A stretch of DNA of 11,454 nt from Chitinophagaceae bacterium (lineage in GTDB: Bacteria; Bacteroidota; Bacteroidia; Chitinophagales; Chitinophagaceae). Positions 1 to 8,150 of the stretch are shown in pieces. The translations under genes were made by a program, and so were the position numbers. The first letter of the stretch is position 1. Every line of letters begins with the position of its first letter. The DNA lies in NCBI GenBank assembly GCA_947481355.1, contig CANKGM010000045.1, forward strand, positions 1-11,454. Reading direction: 5' to 3'. A model generated the notes under the pieces. The model saw only the letters and a list, made by a program, of their open reading frames with translations. It had not been told where the DNA came from and did not search any database.

Positions 1-1542
1 ATAGATGGAGGAAAAGAAAACCCACTCGTTGAAAGTGTTATTGCTAACGTAGCTGTTGGCGCTAGTGATCCAAATAGTGGAGATAGAAGTACAAGACCTG
101 AACTAGGTCGCATACAAGTTTCATTTGTGCCTTTTGATGAAAGACATGGCAAGCCAACACTTCCATACCTAGACTCAATAAGGTCCGTTCTGCAAGGTAT
201 CCCAGCTGCTGAAATAAGTGTAGCTCAAGAAAGTAATGGACCGCCAACTCAGGCTCCTATTAATATAGAAGTTTCTGGAGATGATTTCGAATCGCTTACA
301 AGTACCGCAGTTAACCTTAGAAACTATTTGGCTGATAAAAATATCGCAGGTGTTGAAGAACTAAAAATCGACATCGACTTCTCAAACCCAGAAATTGGAA
401 TAAGCATCGATAGAGAAAGAGCGTTGATGCAAGGTATTTCAACCGGACAAATTGGTATGGAAATTAGAACAGCCCTTTTTGGAAAGGAAATCTCCAAATT
501 GAAAATAGGCGAAGATGAATACAAGATTATCATAAGAAATGATGTCTTACAAAGAAAGTCGCTTTCTGAATTGCTGAATATGCGTATAACATACCGTGAT
601 TTCACATCAGGGCAAATTAAACAAGTACCCATAAGCTCTGTGGTTAAAGTAGACCTCAGTAATACCTATGGAAGCATTAAAAGAAAAAATCAAAAGAGAG
701 TTATAACAATTTTCTCAAATGTATTGGTTTCAAAAGGATATACTCCATCGGGTGTAAATACTGAAATCAAAAAACAAATTGATGCATTTAAAGGAAAACC
801 AGAAGATGTTTTCGTAGCACAAACCGGTGAAGGTGAACAAATGGCAGAAACAGTTTCATTTCTTCAAACAGCATTATTCACTGCCGTTGGCCTTATCTTA
901 CTTATTTTAATTTTACAATTTAATTCCTACAGCAGAACAATGATTGTGCTATCAGAAATATTCTTTAGCCTTATAGGAGTATTACTCGGATACGCCATTA
1001 CACGTTCAACATTTGCAGTGGTTACAACAGGTATTGGTATAATTGGACTTTCGGGCATTGTGGTTAAGAATGGTATCCTTGTAATAGAATTCGCTGATGA
1101 ATTACGAGCGCGAGGTATGAAAACAAGAGCAGCTGTAATTGAAGCGGGCAAAACACGTATTGTTCCAGTACTACTAACTGCATTGGCCGCCATCCTAGCA
1201 CTTATTCCACTTGCCATTGGGTTCAACATTAATTTTGTTACCTTATTTACAGACCTGAATCCACATATTTTCTTTGGTGGGGATAATGCCGTTTTCTGGA
1301 AACCATTATCACTTACCATCATATGGGGACTGATGTTTGCATTTTTCATGACACTATTAATTGTTCCTGCTATGTATTTGATTGCAGAACGATTGAAAAG
1401 ACCGATGACAAAATTCTTCCATGGAAAATGGATTTCACTTCTCGGATTGCTTGGTCCACTCTTTTTCATATTAACGGGACTAATGTTCTTGTTTAGAAAA
1501 ATACAAGGAAAGCCAGTCTGGAATGGCAAAACAAAAAACTAA
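1..1542 (+). CDS. RND-family efflux transporter permease, C-terminal part (5'-truncated by window)
   Basis: The reading frame is open from base 1, so the gene starts outside the window; 513 residues are visible. They cover the second periplasmic porter region (about residues 1-280) and the C-terminal membrane domain. Hydrophobic helices lie near visible residues 288-307, 313-333, 344-364, 385-408 and 438-462. The segment GLSGIVVKNGILVIEF is the characteristic RND motif, and a long polar stretch precedes the membrane block as in HAE1/AcrB-type pumps. RND permeases use the proton gradient to export drugs, lipids or metals through a tripartite complex with a periplasmic adaptor and an outer-membrane channel; neither partner is visible here, and the substrate cannot be told. 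After the normal last helix there is an extra hydrophobic segment (about 479-498) before a basic tail ending WNGKTKN. A hairpin terminator follows at once, so this is the last gene of its unit. Confidence 0.92.
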   Translation: MDGGKENPLVESVIANVAVGASDPNSGDRSTRPELGRIQVSFVPFDERHGKPTLPYLDSIRSVLQGIPAAEISVAQESNGPPTQAPINIEVSGDDFESLTSTAVNLRNYLADKNIAGVEELKIDIDFSNPEIGISIDRERALMQGISTGQIGMEIRTALFGKEISKLKIGEDEYKIIIRNDVLQRKSLSELLNMRITYRDFTSGQIKQVPISSVVKVDLSNTYGSIKRKNQKRVITIFSNVLVSKGYTPSGVNTEIKKQIDAFKGKPEDVFVAQTGEGEQMAETVSFLQTALFTAVGLILLILILQFNSYSRTMIVLSEIFFSLIGVLLGYAITRSTFAVVTTGIGIIGLSGIVVKNGILVIEFADELRARGMKTRAAVIEAGKTRIVPVLLTALAAILALIPLAIGFNINFVTLFTDLNPHIFFGGDNAVFWKPLSLTIIWGLMFAFFMTLLIVPAMYLIAERLKRPMTKFFHGKWISLLGLLGPLFFILTGLMFLFRKIQGKPVWNGKTKN

Positions 1543-1545
1543 GAC

Positions 1546-1587
1546 AAAGAGCAGCGTAAATAATACAACGCTGCTCTTTTAATTTTT
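1546..1587 (+). terminator. Rho-independent terminator after the RND permease
   Basis: A perfect 12-bp stem AAAGAGCAGCGT (1546-1557) pairs with ACGCTGCTCTTT (1568-1579) around a 10-nt AT-rich loop. It is followed by TTTT, AA and TTTTT. It starts 3 nt after the permease stop codon, which fits an intrinsic terminator. Confidence 0.85.
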
Positions 1588-1643
1588 AGCCAATATTCAT
1601 GCAACCCGAATAGGTAAAATATCATCTGATTAAAAAAAATACG

Positions 1644-2450
1644 ATGGATCAATTTAACAGCAGATCAAATCATGAAATCGACTTCAAAATTATTGGGGAA
1701 GAAATGCAATATGTAGAAATCGAACTCGATCCCAATGAAACGGCAATTGCAGAAGCGGGAAGCTTCCTACTCATGGATGATGGCATCCAAATGCAAACTA
1801 TTTTCGGCGACGGCTCAACACAGAATCAAGGCATTATGGGAAAACTATTCTCAGCCGGAAAAAGATTATTAACTGGAGAGAGTCTTTTCATGACAGCCTA
1901 TACTAATATGGCACAAGGCAAAAAAAGAGTCTCTTTTGCCTCACCTTACCCAGGTAAAATTATCCCTCTAGATCTTCAACAACTCGATGGCAGAATCATT
2001 TGCCAAAAAGATTCCTTTTTGTGCGCAGCAAAAGGCGTTAGTATTGGCATTGAATTTCAACGAAAACTAGGTACGGGATTATTTGGTGGTGAAGGATTCA
2101 TTATGCAAAAATTAGAAGGAGACGGTATGGCATTTGTTCATGCTGGTGGCCATGTATTTGAAAGATACCTCACTCCTGGTGAAGTGCTGAAAGTGGATAC
2201 AGGCTGTCTTGTGGCCTATAGCAGTACGGTGGACTTTGATATACAATTTATCGGAGGAATTAAAAACTCCATCTTCGGTGGAGAAGGATTATTCTTCGCT
2301 ACATTACGCGGCCCAGGTAAAGTTTGGCTACAAACATTACCCATTAGTAGGTTGGCTAGCAGAATCATGTCTTACGGAACATTTAATAGAAAAGAAGAAG
2401 GTAGTATACTAGGGGGAATTGGAAATATGCTTGATGGTGATGGGTATTAA
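1644..2450 (+). CDS. AIM24 / TIGR00266 family protein
   Basis: This 268-residue protein carries the hallmarks of the AIM24 (formerly DUF124, TIGR00266) family. These are an N-terminal beta-rich start (IDFKIIGEEMQYVEIELDP, residues 12-30), an AEAGSFLLM segment (37-44), and two related glycine-rich strands, FGGEGFIMQKLEGDG (147-161) and FGGEGLFFATLRGPG (211-225), followed by VWLQTLP (227-233). The homologous match begins by residue 12, so the first ATG is preferred over Met21. The family includes yeast mitochondrial Aim24 and many bacterial proteins of unknown biochemical role. There is no signal peptide or transmembrane helix, so it should be cytosolic or peripheral. It stands alone on the + strand between two hairpin terminators and appears to be monocistronic. 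The family assignment is firm; a molecular function is not known to me. Confidence 0.9.
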   Translation: MDQFNSRSNHEIDFKIIGEEMQYVEIELDPNETAIAEAGSFLLMDDGIQMQTIFGDGSTQNQGIMGKLFSAGKRLLTGESLFMTAYTNMAQGKKRVSFASPYPGKIIPLDLQQLDGRIICQKDSFLCAAKGVSIGIEFQRKLGTGLFGGEGFIMQKLEGDGMAFVHAGGHVFERYLTPGEVLKVDTGCLVAYSSTVDFDIQFIGGIKNSIFGGEGLFFATLRGPGKVWLQTLPISRLASRIMSYGTFNRKEEGSILGGIGNMLDGDGY

Positions 2451-2467
2451 ATTCCCTTTGCAAAACT

Positions 2468-2509
2468 AAATCGAAAGGGCTTCCAAATTTGGAAGCCCTT
2501 TCGATTTTT
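2468..2509. terminator. Bidirectional terminator: perfect 40-nt palindrome
   Basis: Positions 2468-2487 and 2488-2507 are exact reverse complements, a 20-bp arm with no spacer, centred on CCAAATTTGG. It sits between the convergent AIM24 gene (ends 2450) and the repeat-protein gene (ends 2529). The + strand side ends in TTTTT; on the - strand the stem is followed by TTTAGTTTTG. It can therefore terminate both transcripts. Confidence 0.85.
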
Positions 2510-2528
2510 AACTACTATTCAGATATCT

Positions 2529-2870
2529 CTAATAGAAATAATGTCTTTTCGATTGATTACGCCAACCGGCTTGATTCTCATACTGCACAAAGTAAATTTT
2601 CACATCAGCCTGGTTTTCATAATCAACAAAATAGATTTTCTTATCCGCTTGATTAACATATTTCACAAAAAACCATTTTCCATCATTATCCCCTGCTTGA
2701 TTTTCATACTTCTCTTTAAACACCTTTAAATCTGCTTGATTTTCATATTTAACCACAAAAACCTTCACGTCAGCTTGATTAGAGTAGTCAACTGCAAATA
2801 CTTTTTGAGCAGTCGAAGACGTAGTTAAGCTAAACAGAAATAATAGAGTGATCATTATTGATTTCATCAT
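2529..2870 (-). CDS. Small secreted 13-residue-repeat protein (DUF6150-like)
   Basis: This 113-residue protein has a signal peptide (MMKS, then a hydrophobic core at residues 5-15, likely cleavage after TSSTA at 21). The mature part is built almost entirely of a 13-residue repeat of the form K-V/I-F/Y-x-V-D/K-Y-E-N-Q-A-D/G-x. NQA recurs at residues 31, 44, 57, 73, 86 and 99, a spacing of 13, 13, 16, 13, 13; the 16 comes from a three-residue insertion after the third repeat (DNDG). The pattern resembles the DUF6150 family common in Bacteroidota, whose function is unknown to me; the family name comes from memory of the pattern. Alternating hydrophobic residues suggest beta strands. Met2 (2867) is an equally possible start. 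The gene begins 8 nt after the stop of the Bax-inhibitor-like gene, so the two are very likely cotranscribed. The C-terminal tail WRNQSKRHYFY breaks the repeat. Confidence 0.82.
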   Translation of the reverse strand: MMKSIMITLLFLFSLTTSSTAQKVFAVDYSNQADVKVFVVKYENQADLKVFKEKYENQAGDNDGKWFFVKYVNQADKKIYFVDYENQADVKIYFVQYENQAGWRNQSKRHYFY

Positions 2871-2878
2871 GAATTATA

Positions 2879-3637
2879 TTAATCACGACGACCATAAATA
2901 TTGCCAAGCAAACGAAGTATTTCAACATATAGCCATACGAGTGTAACAAGCAACCCGAATGCACAATACCATTCCATATACTTTGGCGCACCCATAGCAG
3001 CGCCTTCTTCAATACGATCAAAATCTAAAACCAAACTTAATGCTGCAATAACTACAATAACTAAAGAGATTCCAATACTCATCAAACTGCCTTGGTGTAA
3101 CATAGGAATATCTACATTAAATAGGGATAAAACGAACGTAATTAGATAAAATATCATGATGCCGCCCATCGCTGTAAAAAGAATTGACCTAAACCGATCT
3201 GTAGCACGAATGACACCAAATTTGTACAGGAAATAGACTGCTATAGCAGTTCCGAATGTTAATGTAACCGCCTGCATAACAATGCTAGGAGCAATCTTAG
3301 CAAATGCGTTATTGTATACAGCCGAAATTCCGCCAACCACAAGTCCTTCCAATAAAGCATAAGCAGGTGCCAAATACTGAGCCCACTGCTGTTTAAAAAC
3401 CAATACTAATGCTAGAACGAGCCCGCCAATAGCTCCTCCCATAATGTACCCTTGTACACTGTTGCCCACACTTGCTTCATTCCATACGTAAAAGGAAGTA
3501 GCCATTACCATTAGGAAAAGAAAGCCAAAACGATTGAGCGTGCCCTTCACGGTCATAGCATTTGCGCTAGGCAATGCCATCGATCTGTTAAACGATTTTT
3601 CCGAAAGTGTTGGATTGCTTGAATTAAATAGCCCCAT
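2879..3637 (-). CDS. Bax inhibitor-1 / YccA family membrane protein
   Basis: The 252-residue protein has a polar N-terminus of about 30 residues and then seven hydrophobic helices, near residues 35-52, 62-80, 87-107, 115-138, 150-173, 184-204 and 222-244. Typical family stretches are APAYALLEGLVVGGIS (90-105) and LDFDRIEEGAAMGAPKYMEW (204-223). The acidic pair in LDFD (Asp205, Asp207) lies where the calcium-leak members of the TMBIM/BI-1 superfamily carry their pH-sensing aspartates; that functional link is an inference. Bacterial members sit in the inner membrane and have been tied to ion leak or to FtsH protease control, so the role here stays open. It is the first gene of a two-gene unit with the downstream secreted repeat protein and is divergent from korA across 150 bp. 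Confidence 0.9.
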   Translation of the reverse strand: MGLFNSSNPTLSEKSFNRSMALPSANAMTVKGTLNRFGFLFLMVMATSFYVWNEASVGNSVQGYIMGGAIGGLVLALVLVFKQQWAQYLAPAYALLEGLVVGGISAVYNNAFAKIAPSIVMQAVTLTFGTAIAVYFLYKFGVIRATDRFRSILFTAMGGIMIFYLITFVLSLFNVDIPMLHQGSLMSIGISLVIVVIAALSLVLDFDRIEEGAAMGAPKYMEWYCAFGLLVTLVWLYVEILRLLGNIYGRRD

Positions 3638-3651
3638 GTTAAGTAATTTTG
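3619..3651 (+). promoter_or_regulatory. Possible Bacteroidota-type promoter for korA
   Basis: TAATTTTG at 3644-3651 matches the Bacteroidota -7 consensus TAnnTTTG exactly. A TTG lies at 3619-3621, 22 nt upstream, slightly longer than the usual 19-21. It would give a leader of about 130 nt. The -33 box would fall inside the start of the divergent Bax-inhibitor gene. This is a weak call. Confidence 0.3.
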
Positions 3652-3787
3652 TACCTTAAAATTAATCAAAATCATTCAATCAATATGCTGAATAAAAGTT
3701 AAAGCCAAAAAAATCTATTGGCAATACTTTACATATATTCGAAATGAATATCCGAACTTTAATACAGCTGTTAATTAAAACCGCGTT

Positions 3788-5635
3788 ATGACACAACGAA
3801 AAGAAGAACTTTTACAAGATATTGTAATAAAATTTGCAGGAGATAGTGGAGATGGCATGCAACTTACTGGAAGTCAGTTCACAAATAATACTGCTTTGTT
3901 GGGAATCGACTTGGCTACATTTCCGGATTTTCCTGCCGAAATTCGTGCTCCACAAGGAACTATACCAGGTGTGAGCGGCTACCAACTTCGCTTTTCTTCT
4001 GATGCCATCTATACTCCAGGCGACTTATGTGATGTGTTAGTGGCGATGAATGCTGCAGCCCTTAAAACAAACCTAAAAGCAATTAAAAAGGGCGGCAAAA
4101 TCATTGCTAACGTTGATGGATTTGACTCCAAAAATTTACGCTTGGCCAATTACCCAGAAGGAATCAATCCCATTGAAGATGGATCACTTGAGGGATTTGA
4201 GCTCATTAAAATGGATGTCACCAAAATGACCCGGGAGTCTTTAAAAGATATCACCCTAGGCACCAAAGAGAAAGACAGAGCCAAGAACATGTTTGTACTG
4301 GGTTTCCTTTACTGGATGTATAACCGTAATATGGAAAGTACCCTTAACTTTCTTCAAGAGAAATTTGGGAAAAAAGATGATATCCTTAATGCAAATATCA
4401 AGGCCCTACAAGCAGGATATAATTACGGAGACACTACAGAAACCTTCACAACGCGCTATACAGTTGAAAAGGCAAAAATGAAACCAGGGACCTACAGGTC
4501 TATCATGGGAAACCAAGCACTTTCTATGGGATTAGTTGCTGCTGCAGAAAAAAGCGGACTACCCCTTTTCTTAGGCTCTTACCCAATAACTCCAGCTTCA
4601 GATATTTTACATGACCTCAGCAGAATGAAAAATTTCAATGTAAAAACATTTCAAGCTGAAGATGAAATTGCAGGAATTACATCAGCCATCGGCGCAGCAT
4701 ACGGAGGTGCACTGGCTGTAACAACTACATCTGGGCCTGGACTTGCATTAAAAGGGGAAGCTATAGGCTTAGCAGTTATGCTTGAAATTCCATTAATCAT
4801 TATTGATGTTCAACGTGGTGGTCCATCTACAGGCCTACCCACCAAAACTGAGCAAAGTGATTTATTACAAGCCTATTATGGAAGAAATGGAGAATGCCCA
4901 ATGCCAATTGTATCTGCTTCAACCCCAAGTGATTGTTTTGAAGCTGTATTCGAAGCTGCACGTATTTCCTTACAACATATGGTACCCGTAATGTTCTTGA
5001 GTGATGGTTACATTGCAAATGGTGCTGAACCATGGATGTTTCCCAAAGCAGAAGACTTACCAAATATTAGCGTAAACTTCAAAACGGGCTTAGGAGATGA
5101 TGAAGTCAAATTTCAACCTTACAAACGTGATGAAAAACTAGCCAGGCCTTGGGCTGTTCCTGGAACAAAAGGGTTAGAACATAGAATAGGTGGACTAGAA
5201 AAACAAGATATTACTGGTAATGTAAACTACGAGCCAGACAACCATGAACATATGGTTAAAACACGTCAGGCAAAAGTTGACTTAATAGCAAACTACATAC
5301 CCGATCAACAAATAGATACCGGAGCAACTAAAGGAAAAGTATTGGTTCTCGGATGGGGAAGCACATTTGGATCCATCAAAAGTGCTGTAATTGAGCTTAT
5401 ACATGAAGGACATCAAGTGTCTCACGCTCACCTTAGGTATCTAAGACCATTCCCAAAAAATCTAGGAGAAATATTATCAGGATTTGACACCATATTGATT
5501 CCTGAAATCAACAATGGACAGCTAATAAAAATCATTCGAGATGTATTCTTTGTTGATGCAAAAGGATACAATAAAATCAAAGGAACACCTATTACAAAAG
5601 GTGAGTTGATGGAAGAAATAAAAAAGTATTTGTAA
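3788..5635 (+). CDS. korA: 2-oxoacid:ferredoxin oxidoreductase, fused gamma-alpha subunit (KorA type)
   Basis: The 615-residue protein has the usual two-part build. The N-terminal gamma domain (about 11-205) opens with IKFAGDSGDGMQLTGSQF. The alpha (pyrimidine-binding) domain runs from about 238, with GNQALSMGL, the YPITPAS motif (265-271), TTTSGPGLALKGE (312-324) and DVQRGGPSTGLPTKTEQSDL (340-359), and ends with a transketolase-C-like region (about 517-590). Such subunits pair with a TPP- and Fe-S-binding beta subunit (KorB) to oxidise 2-oxoglutarate or a related 2-oxoacid to the acyl-CoA with reduction of ferredoxin. The length is normal for the fused type and the reading frame is intact. 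In most genomes korB follows directly; here the next gene is convergent and unrelated, so the beta subunit must be elsewhere. Substrate preference (2-oxoglutarate versus other 2-oxoacids) cannot be settled from sequence alone. Confidence 0.92.
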   Translation: MTQRKEELLQDIVIKFAGDSGDGMQLTGSQFTNNTALLGIDLATFPDFPAEIRAPQGTIPGVSGYQLRFSSDAIYTPGDLCDVLVAMNAAALKTNLKAIKKGGKIIANVDGFDSKNLRLANYPEGINPIEDGSLEGFELIKMDVTKMTRESLKDITLGTKEKDRAKNMFVLGFLYWMYNRNMESTLNFLQEKFGKKDDILNANIKALQAGYNYGDTTETFTTRYTVEKAKMKPGTYRSIMGNQALSMGLVAAAEKSGLPLFLGSYPITPASDILHDLSRMKNFNVKTFQAEDEIAGITSAIGAAYGGALAVTTTSGPGLALKGEAIGLAVMLEIPLIIIDVQRGGPSTGLPTKTEQSDLLQAYYGRNGECPMPIVSASTPSDCFEAVFEAARISLQHMVPVMFLSDGYIANGAEPWMFPKAEDLPNISVNFKTGLGDDEVKFQPYKRDEKLARPWAVPGTKGLEHRIGGLEKQDITGNVNYEPDNHEHMVKTRQAKVDLIANYIPDQQIDTGATKGKVLVLGWGSTFGSIKSAVIELIHEGHQVSHAHLRYLRPFPKNLGEILSGFDTILIPEINNGQLIKIIRDVFFVDAKGYNKIKGTPITKGELMEEIKKYL

Positions 5636-5651
5636 TTGAAGATTCGGAAAG

Positions 5652-5690
5652 TAGTCTGTAGATAAAAAATATCTACAGACTAACTACTTA
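5652..5690. terminator. Hairpin between convergent korA and the Gfo/Idh/MocA gene
   Basis: TAGTCTGTAGATA (5652-5664) pairs perfectly with TATCTACAGACTA (5670-5682) around an AAAAA loop. It lies 17 nt after korA and 14 nt before the 3' end of the convergent oxidoreductase gene. The following T-tract is weak on both strands (ACTACTTATTT on +), so termination in either direction is plausible but not certain. Confidence 0.6.
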
Positions 5691-5695
5691 TTTAA

Positions 5696-6889
5696 TCATG
5701 AAATAATACGCTCGATTATTTTACCACTTTTCTTTTCTTTCAAAATCAATTTCTTATCCCCATAGTGAAGTAACTCTTCTTTAATAAGGTAGTGGTCGGC
5801 ATCAAATTCAACTAGTGGATTTGGTTTCGTTAGTCCAACCTGACCACGCCAATCTTCCATCTGAATGGGTTCCCAATTTTTTGTTTTCACACTACGATAG
5901 GCAGCATCTAATATAGAATTCACAACATACCCATCATAAAAAATTTCTCTTGGCTTTTCTCCTTTTTCAAATGCATTGAACATATCAAAAAACATATGAT
6001 TATATCCAAGTTCATTTAACTCATCACCAACAGGAAACAACCATCCAGCATTTGATTCGGCTTTTTCAGCAACATAATTTCCACCCTTACCAGTGGTAAA
6101 CATTTCAAACCCTGTTCTCAGAAAACCGTTTACCCAGATGGTTCCTTCTGTACCCATTACTTCGTCACGAAGATCAAGTCCACCTCGGAATGTCCAACTG
6201 ACCTCAAACTGAGCAACAGCTCCATTTTCATATTTAATTATTCCAATGGCATGATCCTCAGCCTCAATAGGCTTAACCTGAGTATCGGCCCAACACATCA
6301 CTTCTACTGGCTTGATGTCTTTACCAATATAACTGCGGGTTATTTCAACACAATGACATCCTAAATCGAGCATACAACCTCCACCTGCTTGCTCAATATC
6401 CCAGAACCATTCACTATGTGGACCAGGATGTGCTTCTCTTGATTTTGCCCAAAGTATTCTGCCTAATGCGCCACTCTTTACACTTTCAAGTGCTTTAATG
6501 AATTTTGGGGTATAGACTAAGTCTTCAAGATACCCGTTAAAAATTCCTGCCTTTTCTACAGCTTCAAGCATACGCTTTGCTTCAACGGCATTTCTACCCA
6601 GAGGCTTAGTTGTAATAACTGCTTTTTTATGTTTGCAACAAAGCATCACTGCTTCTTCATGCAAATTATTAGGTAGCGAAATACAAACCATATCAACATC
6701 TGGGTGTGCTATAGCAGCTTCCATATCGGTTGTAAAATGATCACAACCATAATCTTCTGCAAATTTTTTAGCCTGTGATTCCCTGCGTGAATAAATAGAA
6801 ACTATTCTATCCTTACTCCTTAAGCCTTGTATTGAATCTGCATAAAATCTTCCGATAAATCCAGATCCGAGCATTGCTAATCTAACCAT
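5696..6889 (-). CDS. Gfo/Idh/MocA family NAD(P)-dependent oxidoreductase
   Basis: The 397-residue protein begins with a Rossmann dinucleotide fold: GSGFIG at residues 8-13, a basic SRR at 34-36 after the second strand that could favour NADP, and CISLPNNLHEE at 69-79. The family's EKP motif appears as TTKPLGR (93-99), keeping the catalytic Lys95-Pro96 but with Thr before it. The C-terminal domain carries GGGCMLDLGCHCVE (169-182), with Asp175 and His179 in the usual catalytic positions. Members oxidise or reduce sugars, inositols and related polyols, or act as glycoside-processing enzymes; the substrate is not readable here. There is no signal peptide, so it is cytoplasmic. It follows the MFS transporter gene by 24 nt on the same strand, which suggests import of a sugar-like compound followed by its oxidation. 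Family assignment is secure; the pathway is inferred. Confidence 0.9.
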   Translation of the reverse strand: MVRLAMLGSGFIGRFYADSIQGLRSKDRIVSIYSRRESQAKKFAEDYGCDHFTTDMEAAIAHPDVDMVCISLPNNLHEEAVMLCCKHKKAVITTKPLGRNAVEAKRMLEAVEKAGIFNGYLEDLVYTPKFIKALESVKSGALGRILWAKSREAHPGPHSEWFWDIEQAGGGCMLDLGCHCVEITRSYIGKDIKPVEVMCWADTQVKPIEAEDHAIGIIKYENGAVAQFEVSWTFRGGLDLRDEVMGTEGTIWVNGFLRTGFEMFTTGKGGNYVAEKAESNAGWLFPVGDELNELGYNHMFFDMFNAFEKGEKPREIFYDGYVVNSILDAAYRSVKTKNWEPIQMEDWRGQVGLTKPNPLVEFDADHYLIKEELLHYGDKKLILKEKKSGKIIERIIS

Positions 6890-6913
6890 GAATTATAAAT
6901 TATATGTGATGAA

Positions 6914-8134
6914 TTAAGCGTTAGCTGTTTTTTTATCCTTAAAAAACAACACGAGAAAAACCAGACTCAATGCAGCAATACCTGCAGGCACCAACCACAC
7001 ATTCAACCATTGAGTAACCTGATCTTTGGTATACATATCTTTTACTATACCAGATACAACTGAGCCGATAAACATACCTAAGCCATAGGTGGCTAGAGAA
7101 ATTAGGCCTTGGGCTTGAGCTTTAATCTTTGCACCTGCTTTAGCATCAGTATAAATCATTCCACTAACGAAAAAGAAATCATAACAAATACCATGTAGTA
7201 AAATAGCAGCGTACAACATCCATTCACCCGTCAATGCAGTACCATATCCAAAAAAGAGAAAACGTAAAATCCATGCAGTTAACCCAAATATCAAAATATT
7301 CTTGATTCCAAATCTCTTATACATAAAAGGAAGCAACAACATGAACAACACTTCGGATACTTGTCCAAGAGACATTTTGTTTTCAATCTTAAATGAAGTT
7401 GGATCACCATTTGGGAAGGCTGCCTTATAGGCATCAGTCAATGAAGGATTAGCCCATGTATAGTAGAAAGACAACGGAATACAAATCAATACAGATGAAA
7501 TGAAGAAAATCAAGAACGATCGATCTTTTAAAAGAACAAATGCGTCTTTGCCGACAATTTGTGCAAACCCAATTTTACCAGTGCTAACAGGAGGAGTTGC
7601 AGGCAATAAAAATGCAGAAAGACCAAGAAATGCAGCCGCTACAGCTGAAATTTGAAAAATCATTACGCTATCTCCTACACCCAATAGTCCAACAATATTT
7701 ACCACAACAATCCATGCAATGGTAGCAAAAACACGAACTGCTGGAAATTCCTTTTCAGGATTTTGCATCTGCCTCATTGCAATTGAATTGGTCAACGCAA
7801 TCGTAGGAGCGAATGTTAAACAATAGAGAAGCATCACCCAATAAAAGGTGTCAGGATTGCTTATTTTGGTAATCCCAAACAATACTACTGCCCCAAGTAG
7901 ATTTAAAACACCAAGAACTTTTTGAGCCTGAAAAAATCGATCAGCCAACATACCTACAAAAAATGGTGCAACGATCATGGCTATAGAAAAAGTAGCATAT
8001 GCATTTCCCACTTGTTCACCACTCGCGCCGAGTTGAACAGTCATGTATTTACTCATTTGTCCATACCATGCACCCCACACAAAAAACTGCATAAACATCA
8101 TCGCAGAAAGCTGAATCCTTGTTGTCAATTTCAT
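6914..8134 (-). CDS. MFS transporter, NupG-like nucleoside:H+ symporter family
   Basis: This 406-residue protein has about twelve hydrophobic helices and a central hydrophilic loop (about 182-205). It starts MKLTTRIQLSAMMFMQFFVW, the typical opening of the nucleoside:H+ symporter branch. An MFS motif-A variant, GMLADRFFQAQKV, is at 61-73. Further branch-typical stretches are SLGQVSEVLFMLLLPFMYKR (255-274) and LLHGICYDFFFVSGMIYTDA (312-331). The closest known model is E. coli NupG/XapB, a proton-coupled nucleoside carrier in the inner membrane. In Bacteroidota this branch is often found next to sugar or polyol dehydrogenases, as here, so the substrate may be a sugar derivative. It is the first gene of a two-gene unit. 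Its upstream region runs straight into a tandem-repeat array. Confidence 0.88.
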   Translation of the reverse strand: MKLTTRIQLSAMMFMQFFVWGAWYGQMSKYMTVQLGASGEQVGNAYATFSIAMIVAPFFVGMLADRFFQAQKVLGVLNLLGAVVLFGITKISNPDTFYWVMLLYCLTFAPTIALTNSIAMRQMQNPEKEFPAVRVFATIAWIVVVNIVGLLGVGDSVMIFQISAVAAAFLGLSAFLLPATPPVSTGKIGFAQIVGKDAFVLLKDRSFLIFFISSVLICIPLSFYYTWANPSLTDAYKAAFPNGDPTSFKIENKMSLGQVSEVLFMLLLPFMYKRFGIKNILIFGLTAWILRFLFFGYGTALTGEWMLYAAILLHGICYDFFFVSGMIYTDAKAGAKIKAQAQGLISLATYGLGMFIGSVVSGIVKDMYTKDQVTQWLNVWLVPAGIAALSLVFLVLFFKDKKTANA

Positions 8135-8150
8135 AAAAATAATTATTGCT

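Noticed and set aside
927..1529. A 200-residue - strand open frame
   Set aside because: It lies antisense to the RND membrane domain, which is a clear family match on the + strand.
3734..3741. TATATTCG upstream of korA as a -7 box
   Set aside because: No TTG or TTTG lies 19-21 nt upstream; the nearest is only 13 nt away, so it does not fit the promoter pattern.
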